Shown: positions 17,045 through 27,041, counted from the first letter of the stretch. The stretch: DNA of 62,283 bases from Candidatus Aenigmatarchaeota archaeon (GCA_018920365.1 JAHLMM010000002.1:1-62283), one strand, 5' to 3'. Numbers and translations are program-made. Notes: a model not told the origin generated them from the letters alone.

Positions 17045-17809
17045 ATGGATGGGCGCAGTGACCACATAGACTCGTTAATAAAAGAAATGCAAGTAAGATG
17101 TTACCCTAAAAGAATGATAAAAAAATATTCTTTAATCATAAAAAATTACTTGCAACTTAAACAATCGCCAAGCGAATTTATTTCAAAAAATTCTAATTCA
17201 TACTCAACATTAAAGACAAATTTTTTGGCATTAAAATTCTTTTTTGATCATGTATTGAAAGAAGATCTTGAAATAAATCTAAAAAACATCAAACTTAAAA
17301 TACCTGAGTATCTTTCTAAAAATGACATATCTAAAATGTTTGTTATAGTAAAAAACCCTATTCATTATGCTGTTTTATGTTTTTTATATTTTGCTGGTTT
17401 GAAACTCAATGAAGTAAGATTTCTGAAATGGGATGATATTGATTTTGAGAATGATTTGATAAGGATAAATAAAAAATATGGTTTTAGATTTGTGTTTCTT
17501 CATCCTAGAATAAAAAATGCATTGGAAAAAATAGAAAGAAAAAGCGATTATATATTGATTTCAGAAAAAGGTGACATATTTGATGAAAGGACGATACAGC
17601 AAATAGTAAACAATGCAGCAAGAAAAGCTAGAATACCAAAGAGAGTTACACCACATATGTTGAGGCATAGTTTTGCTACACATTTATTAGAGGCTGGTGC
17701 TGACATAAGATATATCCAACATTTGCTTGGACATAAAGATATAAGAACAACCCAAATATACATGCACGTAGCAAACATTGACATAAAAAGGCTTGCAAAT
17801 CTTCTCTAG
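17045..17809 (+). CDS. xerA: XerA-like tyrosine recombinase with Arg I replaced by Lys
   Basis: A 254-aa archaeal Xer-type recombinase, with a SAM-like N-terminal core-binding domain (about 5-85) and a catalytic domain (about 90-254). Visible catalytic residues are K143/K144 on the beta hairpin, H204 and R207 in HMLRHSFATH, H230 in LLGHKDIRTTQ, and nucleophile Y239 in IYMHV. The first catalytic arginine, normally in GLRxSE, is K120 (AGLKLNEV). XerA normally resolves chromosome dimers at dif. With Arg I changed, activity may be reduced or another role adopted. No att or dif repeats are seen nearby, so a mobile-element role is not supported. Confidence 0.85.
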   Translation: MDGRSDHIDSLIKEMQVRCYPKRMIKKYSLIIKNYLQLKQSPSEFISKNSNSYSTLKTNFLALKFFFDHVLKEDLEINLKNIKLKIPEYLSKNDISKMFVIVKNPIHYAVLCFLYFAGLKLNEVRFLKWDDIDFENDLIRINKKYGFRFVFLHPRIKNALEKIERKSDYILISEKGDIFDERTIQQIVNNAARKARIPKRVTPHMLRHSFATHLLEAGADIRYIQHLLGHKDIRTTQIYMHVANIDIKRLANLL

Positions 17810-17819
17810 TGTATTTTTT

Positions 17820-18320
17820 ATGAAAAGGATAAAAATTAATTTAGGTTGTGGGAAAATAAAATACAAAGATTTTATAAATATTGATAGAAACAAATCAGTA
17901 AAGCCTGACATAATTGCTGATCTAAATCATTTACCTATCAAAAGTAACAAAATAGACTATATTTATTCTGAACAAGTATTAGAACATATTCAAAATTTGG
18001 AAGATTTAATGAAGGAATTTTACAGAATATTGAAGCCTAATGGCATAATGAAACATATTGTTCCCCATTTCACATCTATATCAGCACATATAGGCAATCA
18101 CATTCACACATTTTCAAGTCGGGGTTTTATATTTTGCGACTATAAAGATAATTCAAATTTTCAGACTAACATAAAATACAAAATAAAGTCAAGAATAGTT
18201 TTCAACAAATGGTTAAGACCATTCGAGTTTTTAGCAAACCTTCATCCTTTTATATGGGAACAATACATAAGATTTCCTAATGCAGAATCAATAATATTTG
18301 AATTTGAAAAAACCATTTAA
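17820..18320 (+). CDS. SAM-dependent methyltransferase (type 11-like)
   Basis: A 166-aa protein with a compact class I methyltransferase core: motif I INLGCGKIKYKDFINID, DLNHLPIKSNKIDYIYSEQVLEHI (motifs II and IV) and FYRILKPNGIMKHIVPHF. The C-terminus is short and lacks a recognisable substrate domain, so the target is unknown; related proteins occur with glycan or lipid genes. The ATG at 17820 is preferred over an in-frame upstream TTG because it gives the normal N-terminus just before motif I. It begins 10 bases after xerA. Confidence 0.75.
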   Translation: MKRIKINLGCGKIKYKDFINIDRNKSVKPDIIADLNHLPIKSNKIDYIYSEQVLEHIQNLEDLMKEFYRILKPNGIMKHIVPHFTSISAHIGNHIHTFSSRGFIFCDYKDNSNFQTNIKYKIKSRIVFNKWLRPFEFLANLHPFIWEQYIRFPNAESIIFEFEKTI

Positions 18321-18343
18321 AAGTAATTTACAAGATTATAATT

Positions 18344-19552
18344 ATGAAAATATCTGTTTTTTCTGATTTACATTTTGGGGTTAATGCTAACACCAAGTTA
18401 GAAAATGATTGTTTTGAAAATGCTGAAGAAGCAATTGATAAGAGTCTTGATAGCGATATAATAATCATATGTGGCGATATTTTTGATAGTCGCTATCCAA
18501 GACCAGATACAATCGCTAAAGCTACTAAGATATTGTCAAAACCTTTGTTCAAGCATTCAGAAATAAAAATTGTGTCAACTATTGGGAAAAAAATTGAAAA
18601 AATTCATGAAAGAATATTAAACGGTATACCTATAATAGCTATACATGGTACACACGATAGACTAACAAAGGATCAAATAAACGCAGTCCAGCTATTAGAT
18701 ACTGCTGGCATATTGTTTCATCTTCATTTAAATGGTATTGTTCTGGAAAAAGATGGCGTCAAAATAGCAATACAAGGGATGTCGGGTGTACCAGAAAGAT
18801 ACGCCGGACAAATACTTGAAGAATGGTCACCCAAACCTATTGAAGGTTGCTATAATATCTTGCTTCTGCATCAAAGTATAGATCCATTCATTTACTCTCC
18901 GCAAGAACCACCAACTATAAGTATTGACTCTTTACCTGAAGGATTTGATTTAATAATAAATGGACATATACATAAATCGACTTTGGAAATATTTCAAACA
19001 AAAAAAATTCTTCTCCCAGGAAGTATTATAGTAACGCAATTTAAGAAAGAGGAACAAGATGCTAAAGGAATATGGAAAATAGAGATACCCAAAGAAAAAA
19101 TTTATTTTGAAAAACTGTTAAATACAAGGAAATTTTTTTACGAGGAAATACATATAGACAAAAACAAGTCAATAAAAAGTCAGATAAAGGAAATATTGCA
19201 AAAATTTGTTGATGATCAAAAACCACCTGTTGTAAGACTCAAGATATACGGTTCTAGTTTATCAACGTTGGATAAGGAAATTAAATCAATAGAAGATGAA
19301 TATAAAGACAAGATTATACTAAAATATTCAAAACATGAAAGCAACGAGCAAGTAAAAAGAAAAACTGATTATTTGAGAAAGGCTAGAGAAGGTTCTCTGT
19401 CTATTGACGAAATGGGAATAAAAATACTTGTTGACAATTTAAACGATCTTAATTTTGATAACAAAATAGATTCTGCAAAACTTTTTGAAGAATTGTCATC
19501 TGGAAATATTGAAGAAGCTGAAATTTTGCTAAAAGGTGAAAATAGTGATTAA
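18344..19552 (+). CDS. mre11: DNA double-strand break repair nuclease Mre11
   Basis: A 402-aa metallophosphoesterase nuclease that forms the Mre11-Rad50 complex with the next gene. Metal ligands in order are SDLHFG (D8, H10), CGDIFD (D45), HGTHD (H104, D105), LLLHQ and NGHIHKS. The canonical motif III GNHD reads GTHD here (T103), so the metal-bridging asparagine is missing; the partner histidine and aspartate are kept. The C-terminal part (about 240-402) is the capping and Rad50-binding region. Eight bases overlap rad50, implying coupled synthesis. Confidence 0.92.
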   Translation: MKISVFSDLHFGVNANTKLENDCFENAEEAIDKSLDSDIIIICGDIFDSRYPRPDTIAKATKILSKPLFKHSEIKIVSTIGKKIEKIHERILNGIPIIAIHGTHDRLTKDQINAVQLLDTAGILFHLHLNGIVLEKDGVKIAIQGMSGVPERYAGQILEEWSPKPIEGCYNILLLHQSIDPFIYSPQEPPTISIDSLPEGFDLIINGHIHKSTLEIFQTKKILLPGSIIVTQFKKEEQDAKGIWKIEIPKEKIYFEKLLNTRKFFYEEIHIDKNKSIKSQIKEILQKFVDDQKPPVVRLKIYGSSLSTLDKEIKSIEDEYKDKIILKYSKHESNEQVKRKTDYLRKAREGSLSIDEMGIKILVDNLNDLNFDNKIDSAKLFEELSSGNIEEAEILLKGENSD

Positions 19553-21914
19553 AAGCATAAAACTAATTAATTGGAAATCGCATGAAGAGAGTTTTCTTGA
19601 ATTTTCAGGCGGTACAAACGTGCTAACAGGAAGTATAGGAGCTGGTAAAAGTTCTATTATGGATGCTATATGTTTTGCTTTATTTGGTACATTCCCATCA
19701 ATTCAATCCAAAAAAATAAAACTTGACGACGTTATAATGAGCAAACCAAAATTTACAAATGATGCTTCTGTCATATTAAATTTTGATTATGATGGGAAAG
19801 AATATACGATAGAAAGATACATAGAAAGAGGTAAAGGCACAACAAGCTCTGAAATAAGAGAAGGTGATAAGCTATTAGAAAAACCAAATTCCCAAAGAGT
19901 TACTGATATTGTTCAAAGAATATTAAAAATTGATTATGATCTTTTTAGCAAAGCAATATATTCCGAACAAAATTCAATTGATTATTTTTTGAAGCTTTCA
20001 AAAGGAGAACGAATGAAAAAAATTGACAACTTATTGAAAATAGATAAATTTGAAAAGGCAAGATCATCCCTTGTAACTTTGAGGAACAAACTAGCAAACA
20101 AAAAAATTACTATTGAAAAATATTCTATAGACGAAGATGAGGAAAAAATTGAAGAAAAAATTAAAAATTCCAACGAAATTATAAAGGAGAATTATGTTAA
20201 AATAGAAAAATTGAATGAGGAGAGAAATAAAGCAAATTTACAGTATCAAAAAATAAGTGAAGATATTGAAAAAATTGAAAATGACATAAAGAAAATGGAA
20301 ATTCTAAAGGAAAGAATAAATAATATGGATAATAATATAAGGGAAAACAAAAGAAGAATGGAAAAGATAAGAGAGAGTTTAAAGGGCTTGTCTACACACG
20401 ATATTTTAAACGAAATTAGCAAGTTGAAAGAAGCGATAAAAAATCTGGAAATTGAAAAAAGCGCTATGGAAAAAAATATAGAAATTATGCTTGTAGAAAA
20501 ATCTAAAAAAAATAGTGAAATTACTTTTTTATCAAAAAAGAACGATGAACTTGATAAAAAAATCAAAACTATTAAAGATGCAGAAGAAAAACTTAAACAA
20601 ATAAAAATAAAATACGATAATGATCCTCAGATAATTTTAAATAATGAAGAAAAAAAGCTTAGAGAATTTGAAACATCTATATCAATATTAGAATTCAGGC
20701 TTCATGATATTGAAGAATCTTCAAAAAAAATATCAGAAATATCTGGAAAGTGCCCTGTTTGTGATTCTGATATAAATGAAGACAAAAAGAAGCATCTTCT
20801 TCATATAAGGAGTGAAATGAAAATAGAAATTCAGAAAGAAATTCAAAAACTGAATAATGAAAAAAAATCAGCAGAAAACAAAATATTGCAGATAAAACTT
20901 GATATAAAAGAAATAGAAAAAATAAAATCTACCATAGAAAATGTAGAACCTATTATTAAAGAATACCAAGATAACGAAAATATAATAAAAAAATACAAAG
21001 ATGAAATAATAAAAATTGAAACTAATATTGATTCAGAAAAATCAAAGCTTGAAAAAAAATCAAATGAAATTGACATTATGAAGAGAAATTTTGTTCAACT
21101 GCAAAATTTAAGTGAAAAATTAAACGATTTGCAAGAATTAAAAAAATCAAACGAAAACATGCAGGTTGAAATGGACAATGCAAATAAAGAATACAAAAAT
21201 CTTTTTGAAAAATATAAAAATATTGATTTTGAAAAAATGAAAAATGAAAAGATTTCTTTTGCTATGAAAATTTCTGAAATAAACGTTGAGATAGAAAGAT
21301 CAAAAGAAAGGATAGAAAATAATGAAAAATTAATTGATGAATTGAAATTAAAATTGGAGAAAATCAGGAAAATAAAGTCAGAAATAATTAATATTCAAAA
21401 TTCTATAAAAAATTTAGATTTGTTTGAACTGGCTCTTGAAAGAACACAAAACCAATTAAGACAAGATTTTATTGAAACTGTAAACATCAAAATGTCTGAA
21501 ATATGGTCTGAAATATATCCTTATTCTGACTATATTGACATAAGGCTTGCTGTCGAAGATGACGATTATACCCTGCAACTTTCTGACTCCACTGGTCAAT
21601 GGATGGATGTTGATAGAGTATCAGGTGGTGAAAGAAGCATAGCTAGCTTGACATTGAGAATAGCATTTTCCCTTGTGCTCGTGCCTCATCTTAATTGGCT
21701 AATTCTTGATGAGCCCACACATAACCTAGATTCAAAATCAATAGAAAAATTAAATGAAGTTTTAAGAGATAGAATAAATGAATTTGTCCAGCAAGTTTTT
21801 ATAATAACACACGAAAAATCACTTGAATCTGCGGCAAGCGGAGAAATATATAATATAAAAAGAAACAAAGATAAAGATGAAGCCAGTGCTGTTGAAAGAA
21901 TAACAGAAATATAA
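19545..21914 (+). CDS. rad50: DNA double-strand break repair ATPase Rad50
   Basis: A 789-aa SMC-like ATPase. The N-terminal Walker A is TGSIGAGKSS (K35). Long antiparallel coiled-coil arms follow, with a zinc-hook CPVC at residues 403-406 near the middle. The C-terminal half has signature SGGERSIASLTLRIAF and Walker B LNWLILDEPTHNLD. It tethers and opens DNA ends with Mre11. The start chosen is GTG at 19545, preceded by AAAGGTGAAAATA; an in-frame GTG at 19536 is possible. The arms are shorter than in large Rad50 proteins but normal for archaea. Confidence 0.93.
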   Translation: MIKSIKLINWKSHEESFLEFSGGTNVLTGSIGAGKSSIMDAICFALFGTFPSIQSKKIKLDDVIMSKPKFTNDASVILNFDYDGKEYTIERYIERGKGTTSSEIREGDKLLEKPNSQRVTDIVQRILKIDYDLFSKAIYSEQNSIDYFLKLSKGERMKKIDNLLKIDKFEKARSSLVTLRNKLANKKITIEKYSIDEDEEKIEEKIKNSNEIIKENYVKIEKLNEERNKANLQYQKISEDIEKIENDIKKMEILKERINNMDNNIRENKRRMEKIRESLKGLSTHDILNEISKLKEAIKNLEIEKSAMEKNIEIMLVEKSKKNSEITFLSKKNDELDKKIKTIKDAEEKLKQIKIKYDNDPQIILNNEEKKLREFETSISILEFRLHDIEESSKKISEISGKCPVCDSDINEDKKKHLLHIRSEMKIEIQKEIQKLNNEKKSAENKILQIKLDIKEIEKIKSTIENVEPIIKEYQDNENIIKKYKDEIIKIETNIDSEKSKLEKKSNEIDIMKRNFVQLQNLSEKLNDLQELKKSNENMQVEMDNANKEYKNLFEKYKNIDFEKMKNEKISFAMKISEINVEIERSKERIENNEKLIDELKLKLEKIRKIKSEIINIQNSIKNLDLFELALERTQNQLRQDFIETVNIKMSEIWSEIYPYSDYIDIRLAVEDDDYTLQLSDSTGQWMDVDRVSGGERSIASLTLRIAFSLVLVPHLNWLILDEPTHNLDSKSIEKLNEVLRDRINEFVQQVFIITHEKSLESAASGEIYNIKRNKDKDEASAVERITEI

Positions 21915-21936
21915 ACTAGCTTGCAAATTAATAATT

Positions 21937-22515
21937 ATGAAGTATTTAATAATAATTCTTTTAATGCTTCCTTTAGTAAGTTCAGCTGAAGATTATAAAA
22001 TAAAATATTTTTTTTACCCCAAAGACATGACAATAAAATATGGAGAAACAAACGATACATTTACAATCATACAAAATCTGCATAATGAAACATTATATAA
22101 TGTTGAACTAAAATATCAACTGCCAAAAGGTTTTGTTATAAACCAAAAAATAATAGAAGAGCTAGAACCCAATCAAAGAAAATCATTGAGATTCAATATA
22201 ACTCCAAATGTACCAAATGGTGTTTATAATATAACTATATGGGCAGAAACGTCTCAAACAATAAGTGGAACAAAAGTTTCAAGCCCAAAATACACATTCA
22301 AAGTAAATGTTCATGGATATGTGAATGCAACCACAACCATACAAACAAACTCTACATTAAAAACAACAACAATAAATTCAACTTTTACTCAATTTAACAA
22401 AACCACAACAACAGATGTAGTCAAAGATCAAGGAAAAACTACGAATAAATTATTTTTTATAATACCTGCCATTATAGTTATAATACTTATTGGTTTTGTA
22501 CTGTTTTCAAGATAA
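21937..22515 (+). CDS. Secreted single-pass protein with NEW3-like beta domain
   Basis: A 192-aa protein with a signal peptide (MKYLIIILLMLPLVSSA) and one beta-sandwich domain of the COG1361/NEW3 type (about 20-130). A Thr-rich linker (about 130-165) is followed by a C-terminal membrane helix (about 170-190) ending FSR. The extracellular domain is displayed near the membrane on a flexible, probably O-glycosylated stalk. It ends against the convergent pilus operon with no gap, and may belong to it functionally, but that is inference. Confidence 0.75.
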   Translation: MKYLIIILLMLPLVSSAEDYKIKYFFYPKDMTIKYGETNDTFTIIQNLHNETLYNVELKYQLPKGFVINQKIIEELEPNQRKSLRFNITPNVPNGVYNITIWAETSQTISGTKVSSPKYTFKVNVHGYVNATTTIQTNSTLKTTTINSTFTQFNKTTTTDVVKDQGKTTNKLFFIIPAIIVIILIGFVLFSR

Positions 22516-24468
22516 TTAAATAGTTAGATTATGTAGTCCGTAATACAAAAGATGGGTGTTGTTTAAAGATGGTTGGTTGTCAATTTTAAAACTTGATGGA
22601 AAACCTTTTATTTTATTAGAAGAAAAATAGCTTGCATTGAAGTATAGATAATCTATATTCGTATCATCCTTAACATTGATGTCAATAGAGTCAAAATAGT
22701 CTTTATCTACAAAACTCTCAATACCTGAATTGCCCCTGCTCAAAAAATATTTACCTTCCATTCTGTCCAAAAAACTCGGCCCATTAAGACTAGGTGAATA
22801 ATAACCACTATTGTAATATTTTAGAATGTTGTCTATATACCATACTCTTCCATTTTCAGCATCTAGAAGAATGTTATTTCCATCAGAAATTTGATACTTT
22901 ACACTAGCATTTTCACAAAATGGTATACTAACTGAATAATTTATATCTTCAGGACTTATTACTCCAAGAAATTGATTCACTAAATTTGAATCTGCTATAT
23001 ATGGATTAGGCAAATACAATATTTTTTGAGACTTGTTGCCAACTTGATTTATTTGATTATAATCATAACCATAAAATATTTGTCCATAAGCCCAATTGTT
23101 GGATGGACTGCACTCAAACAGAACAAAAGTAAAATTGTTCAAATATTTTGATTTCTTAATTATTTTTGTTGCTTTACCTTCTGTGCTTAAAACATATAAC
23201 GGATCTTCAAAACCTTCTATTGATACTGTTTTTGAAAAATTATGAACCCTGTTTATACTAGCAACCCCGTTTCTGTCAGTGATATTGATTAAAGCAGAAC
23301 CTCTTGCAACTAAATTAAAACTATCATATTGCTCTATGTTTAATGATAAAAACGATATAGTTATATTGTAGTTTTTTGATTGGCCAACATAATTTATTCT
23401 ATTTGACCAATCAACAATTGTTGAATTTTGCATAAGTTGCTTTTCCTGGCCATTTATAGTGCCGTAAAATACAAGTTCCTTTATTTTTTCTTCTGGATTA
23501 TTTAAAGGCTCTCCGCTTGTTACTATATCGCTTATTGCTGTGCTTATTGCTCTTTTAGTTATTATATCAACAGCCTTGTCAAGATCAAAAACTATACTTT
23601 CATATAAATTATTCATATCGTTTATCCTATTCTCAATAAAACCCTTCTGATAATTTTTGTAATATATGCTTTTCTGAAGTATTAACAAACTAATTAATGC
23701 TAGAGACACTATTACCAGACTAAAGCCGAACAAAATACCCTTGGATCTTATTTTTCTAACAATAAAAAATGCGATCAATGCAGCAGATATCAAAAAAATA
23801 AATTGATAATTTGGTTTTTCTTTGCAATTAAATTCATGCTTTTCAATTATCTTACTGTTTTGATCAACTAAAACACCCTCGCCTACTGGACAATTAAATG
23901 TTATGTTCCAAATTATTTGTCTAGTACCGTCCTCATCAACTTTTACTATTTTATTGACAAAATTAGGTCTTGATTCTATATCCAAATAATCTTTTGCTGC
24001 TTCAACTGCTTCTTCCTCAGTTATACCTTCTGTTATAACTTCATCCTCACTAAAATAATATCTCAAATTGCCGACAGCATATATTTGACCATCTGAAGTC
24101 ATAATAACAGTTGTGTGTGTATCCAAAATAGGTAAACCTTCAAACATTTGACCTTGATATACAATAACCCATGAATATTTTTTTTCAATATCTAAAATTT
24201 TTGCTGAATCAGTATAATTAAGAGTTTCTACACCAAAAAACTTGGAATTTGATTTAAGAAAATTATTGGCGATCTCTATTGCCTGCTCTCTACTTACTTC
24301 ATTTGAAACTTCTTGCGGTCTTTGTTTTGCTGCCGATGAAATATAACCCCATTCATATGTTTCAACAGCCCATTCATAACCATTTATCTGTTTAAATTGT
24401 TCATCAATAGATTGTGCTAAAACAGAACTAAAGACTAATAAAATCAAAATTAATTTTAATTTTCCCAT
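22516..24468 (-). CDS. PepSY-domain protein with internal pilin-like segment
   Basis: A 650-aa protein. The signal peptide MGKLKLILILLVFSSVLAQ leads to two PepSY-like repeats (SREQAIEIANNFLKSN near 50; TEEEAVEAAKDYL near 155). A first membrane helix follows near 225-243. Then IRSKGILFGFSLVIVSLALISLLILQ looks like a class III prepilin signal, with an N-methylated-type hydrophobic helix inside the protein. The last 350 residues are extracellular and beta-rich. The ATG at 24468 follows a strong AAAGGTGGCTGT; an upstream in-frame start would lie inside the vWA gene. The last gene of the minus-strand pilus operon, it overlaps the vWA gene by 13 bases. It may be a fusion of a PepSY protein and a minor pilin. 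Confidence 0.75.
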   Translation of the reverse strand: MGKLKLILILLVFSSVLAQSIDEQFKQINGYEWAVETYEWGYISSAAKQRPQEVSNEVSREQAIEIANNFLKSNSKFFGVETLNYTDSAKILDIEKKYSWVIVYQGQMFEGLPILDTHTTVIMTSDGQIYAVGNLRYYFSEDEVITEGITEEEAVEAAKDYLDIESRPNFVNKIVKVDEDGTRQIIWNITFNCPVGEGVLVDQNSKIIEKHEFNCKEKPNYQFIFLISAALIAFFIVRKIRSKGILFGFSLVIVSLALISLLILQKSIYYKNYQKGFIENRINDMNNLYESIVFDLDKAVDIITKRAISTAISDIVTSGEPLNNPEEKIKELVFYGTINGQEKQLMQNSTIVDWSNRINYVGQSKNYNITISFLSLNIEQYDSFNLVARGSALINITDRNGVASINRVHNFSKTVSIEGFEDPLYVLSTEGKATKIIKKSKYLNNFTFVLFECSPSNNWAYGQIFYGYDYNQINQVGNKSQKILYLPNPYIADSNLVNQFLGVISPEDINYSVSIPFCENASVKYQISDGNNILLDAENGRVWYIDNILKYYNSGYYSPSLNGPSFLDRMEGKYFLSRGNSGIESFVDKDYFDSIDINVKDDTNIDYLYFNASYFSSNKIKGFPSSFKIDNQPSLNNTHLLYYGLHNLTI

Positions 24469-27041
24469 ACAGCCACCTTTACAAGAGCCGGACCCCACAA
24501 CCATTTTATACCACTTATACTTTCTTGTTTTACGTCTATATTATTTCTTTCAATTTCAACAAAATTGCCTATTTGATATCTTAATCTATTTAATGCATCA
24601 TCAATGGCTGCTTCCGAAGAATTAAATGCATTTCCATAGCCCACTATACCATTGACAACAACATCATAAATAACTTTATCATCACCAGAGCCGCCTGTTG
24701 TGTTTGTTGAAGAAAGACCTGTGCCTACTGCAATATAATTTGTTGTGTTTGGTTTTAACATATATGGCGGTATCATAACAACAAATGGATCGCCTAGAGA
24801 TTGATATGGAACTATATAATCTTTGAGCATAAATACACTATTCCAATTGTTATCACTTTTTACAAAAACCTTGTCTGTCCAAAATTCAGATGAATATGAT
24901 GTCACTTTAGCAGAATTTACTCTTAATACATTAGGTATGTAAAAACCACCGGAAACAAACGTTGTGTTTGATGTATAACCAGTCATGCTTTCTATTTTGT
25001 CGCTTTCAATTGTTAAAGTAATTTCTCCATACTTTAAAGGTTCGTTTACATTTGTATAATTAAAGGCAATATAAGAGTCTGGATATAATACATTGTCAAG
25101 GGTTATGTTTCCCGTGATATTTACTCTTTGCGTGTCATAGCTTAAACTCACAATCTCGCCTGCAATACTTCTATATATATTCATTAACTCTGTTGTGTTC
25201 GAGCTACTGAAATATTTGCCTCCACCACAATTTGCAATTTCATTCAATGTATAATTACTCATTGGACATGAAGAAACAGGTCCAAAACCAATGCTATATA
25301 CTGTTATGCTATTATTTTTAGCTCTGCACGCTTCGTTTATAGAATCATTAGCAGCTCTTTCTGATATCCAATCACCACATGTAGAATACAAACATCCGCC
25401 ACCTGCACAATATGTTGTATATGGGCATATTCTTGGTATGCAACCTAAAGTTGAATTTTGACTAGAAGGATTGCATTGAACATTAGCTAAACCATCTGTC
25501 ATTAAAACAATAAATTTGCTTCTTGATGAATTGCTTTGATCCAAAAGTATTTTTATTGCTTGACGAAGAGATCCACAAATACCAGTAGCACCTGAAACTG
25601 AATAACTGTTTATCTGATTAATAAGCTGAGTAGAATTGGAAGTTAGGTTATCATAAGACACTAACATTTGACTACTTGATGTAGGTATTGAACTTGGATT
25701 ACCACTGTATCCTACTAGGCCGACTCTGTTGCCGGAAACATTTAGAATAATATTCACAAATTCTTTATCCAAACATTTTGCCAGACTTATTCTGTTTATA
25801 TCACTAGAATTTATCTGACTGCAATCTCTATTGACACCGTTATTATTGCTATCAAGCCTCCAATTCATACTTCCTGATAAATCTGTTATTAAAATTACAT
25901 CTGCCTTACCCCCAACACTTTCTTGAAAAGCTTCTGTTCCTATTCTTATAGGTACAGTCTTATTACTCAAAAAAGCATAATCTAGTTGCGATGATAGATT
26001 TTGTGTGCCAAGCTTAACTGAAACTGTTGTTTGATTACTTCTCCAAACAGTTTTATTGCCAACAGTCATAAAAACAGTATAGTTTGATTTATAATGCATA
26101 TAAATTTCCAACTCATTTAAATTACCTGGAATATCAAAAGATGAATAAATATTTATTACACCTTTTATGCCTGGAAAGTTATACTTGTTTGTTTCATTAG
26201 AAATTAGTTGGCTTGTGTTATAATTAACTCTGATGAACCCGCCGCCAACAAAATTATTTTTTTGACTTGAAAAATTTATATTAAAAGTATTGTTGTTTGA
26301 CAAATAGTCACAATAATTTTTGTTAAATGTTTGATTGCAAACAATCCATTTTGATGGAATTAAGCTAGAATTCGTTACATTATAAATACCGCTAAAGTTC
26401 CCGTTTATATAAAAAGTGAAATTGTTTCCAAATACGCCCTCGACATACAAACTGTTTATTTTTGTATCAGTCGGCAGAATCATGAGTTTAGTTATATTAC
26501 CATCTCCTTCATATCCACCAAAGAATGAATATTCGCTGGTAGTTTTGTTTTTAATAGAAGTAACAAATGCTCTTGCTATATATCCATAAGAAGGCTTACC
26601 TAATTCATATCCCGTTTCTATTCTGCTTGAAACTGCAAGAGGCTTGTCCTTTAATTCGCAAGATGAATATATCAATTCATCATCAATATACAATGCAACG
26701 CACTCATCAAAATTACTTAAAATTTCTTTTGATATGTTTTGAGCTATAGTTTTGTTATCTGAAAACCAAAAACTTGATATCAAATCTAGTATGTTCTTAT
26801 CCATATCTGCATCAGAAATTACATCTGAAGTTAAAAGGTTTGAAATTGTAATAGAATCTACTTCATATGCTTTTAAATTAGATAAAACTTTAATTATGTC
26901 GTCAGATATTAGAATATTCTTTTCATATATTTTTTCGTTAACAAAAGATTCTGGCTTTAGGCTTTGAAATATAACGGCTGCAAGTATAACTATTGTTATA
27001 CTCAATAATATGTCTAAAGTAAATATAACGCCTTTGCTCAT
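24456..27041 (-). CDS. Pilus-associated von Willebrand factor A protein
   Basis: An 861-aa protein. It starts MSKGVIFTLDILLSITIVIL, a class III prepilin-like N-terminus (cleavage after SKG) with the hydrophobic helix retained. After about 360 extracellular residues comes a vWA domain (about 380-640) with MIDAS ITDLSGSMNW and a conserved LMTDGLANV. A cysteine-rich insertion sits within it (CIPRICPYTTYCAGGGCLYSTCGDW). A beta-rich C-terminus follows. vWA domains bind metal-dependent protein ligands and occur in pilus-tip adhesins, so this is a candidate tip or minor pilin. The ATG at 27041 follows GGTGTGGAG. Four bases overlap the upstream gene. Confidence 0.82.
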   Translation of the reverse strand: MSKGVIFTLDILLSITIVILAAVIFQSLKPESFVNEKIYEKNILISDDIIKVLSNLKAYEVDSITISNLLTSDVISDADMDKNILDLISSFWFSDNKTIAQNISKEILSNFDECVALYIDDELIYSSCELKDKPLAVSSRIETGYELGKPSYGYIARAFVTSIKNKTTSEYSFFGGYEGDGNITKLMILPTDTKINSLYVEGVFGNNFTFYINGNFSGIYNVTNSSLIPSKWIVCNQTFNKNYCDYLSNNNTFNINFSSQKNNFVGGGFIRVNYNTSQLISNETNKYNFPGIKGVINIYSSFDIPGNLNELEIYMHYKSNYTVFMTVGNKTVWRSNQTTVSVKLGTQNLSSQLDYAFLSNKTVPIRIGTEAFQESVGGKADVILITDLSGSMNWRLDSNNNGVNRDCSQINSSDINRISLAKCLDKEFVNIILNVSGNRVGLVGYSGNPSSIPTSSSQMLVSYDNLTSNSTQLINQINSYSVSGATGICGSLRQAIKILLDQSNSSRSKFIVLMTDGLANVQCNPSSQNSTLGCIPRICPYTTYCAGGGCLYSTCGDWISERAANDSINEACRAKNNSITVYSIGFGPVSSCPMSNYTLNEIANCGGGKYFSSSNTTELMNIYRSIAGEIVSLSYDTQRVNITGNITLDNVLYPDSYIAFNYTNVNEPLKYGEITLTIESDKIESMTGYTSNTTFVSGGFYIPNVLRVNSAKVTSYSSEFWTDKVFVKSDNNWNSVFMLKDYIVPYQSLGDPFVVMIPPYMLKPNTTNYIAVGTGLSSTNTTGGSGDDKVIYDVVVNGIVGYGNAFNSSEAAIDDALNRLRYQIGNFVEIERNNIDVKQESISGIKWLWGPALVKVAVWEN

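Noticed and set aside
17045-17809. Integrase of a mobile element
   Set aside because: No flanking direct repeats, tRNA gene or cargo genes; the neighbours are housekeeping genes and the protein is Xer-like.
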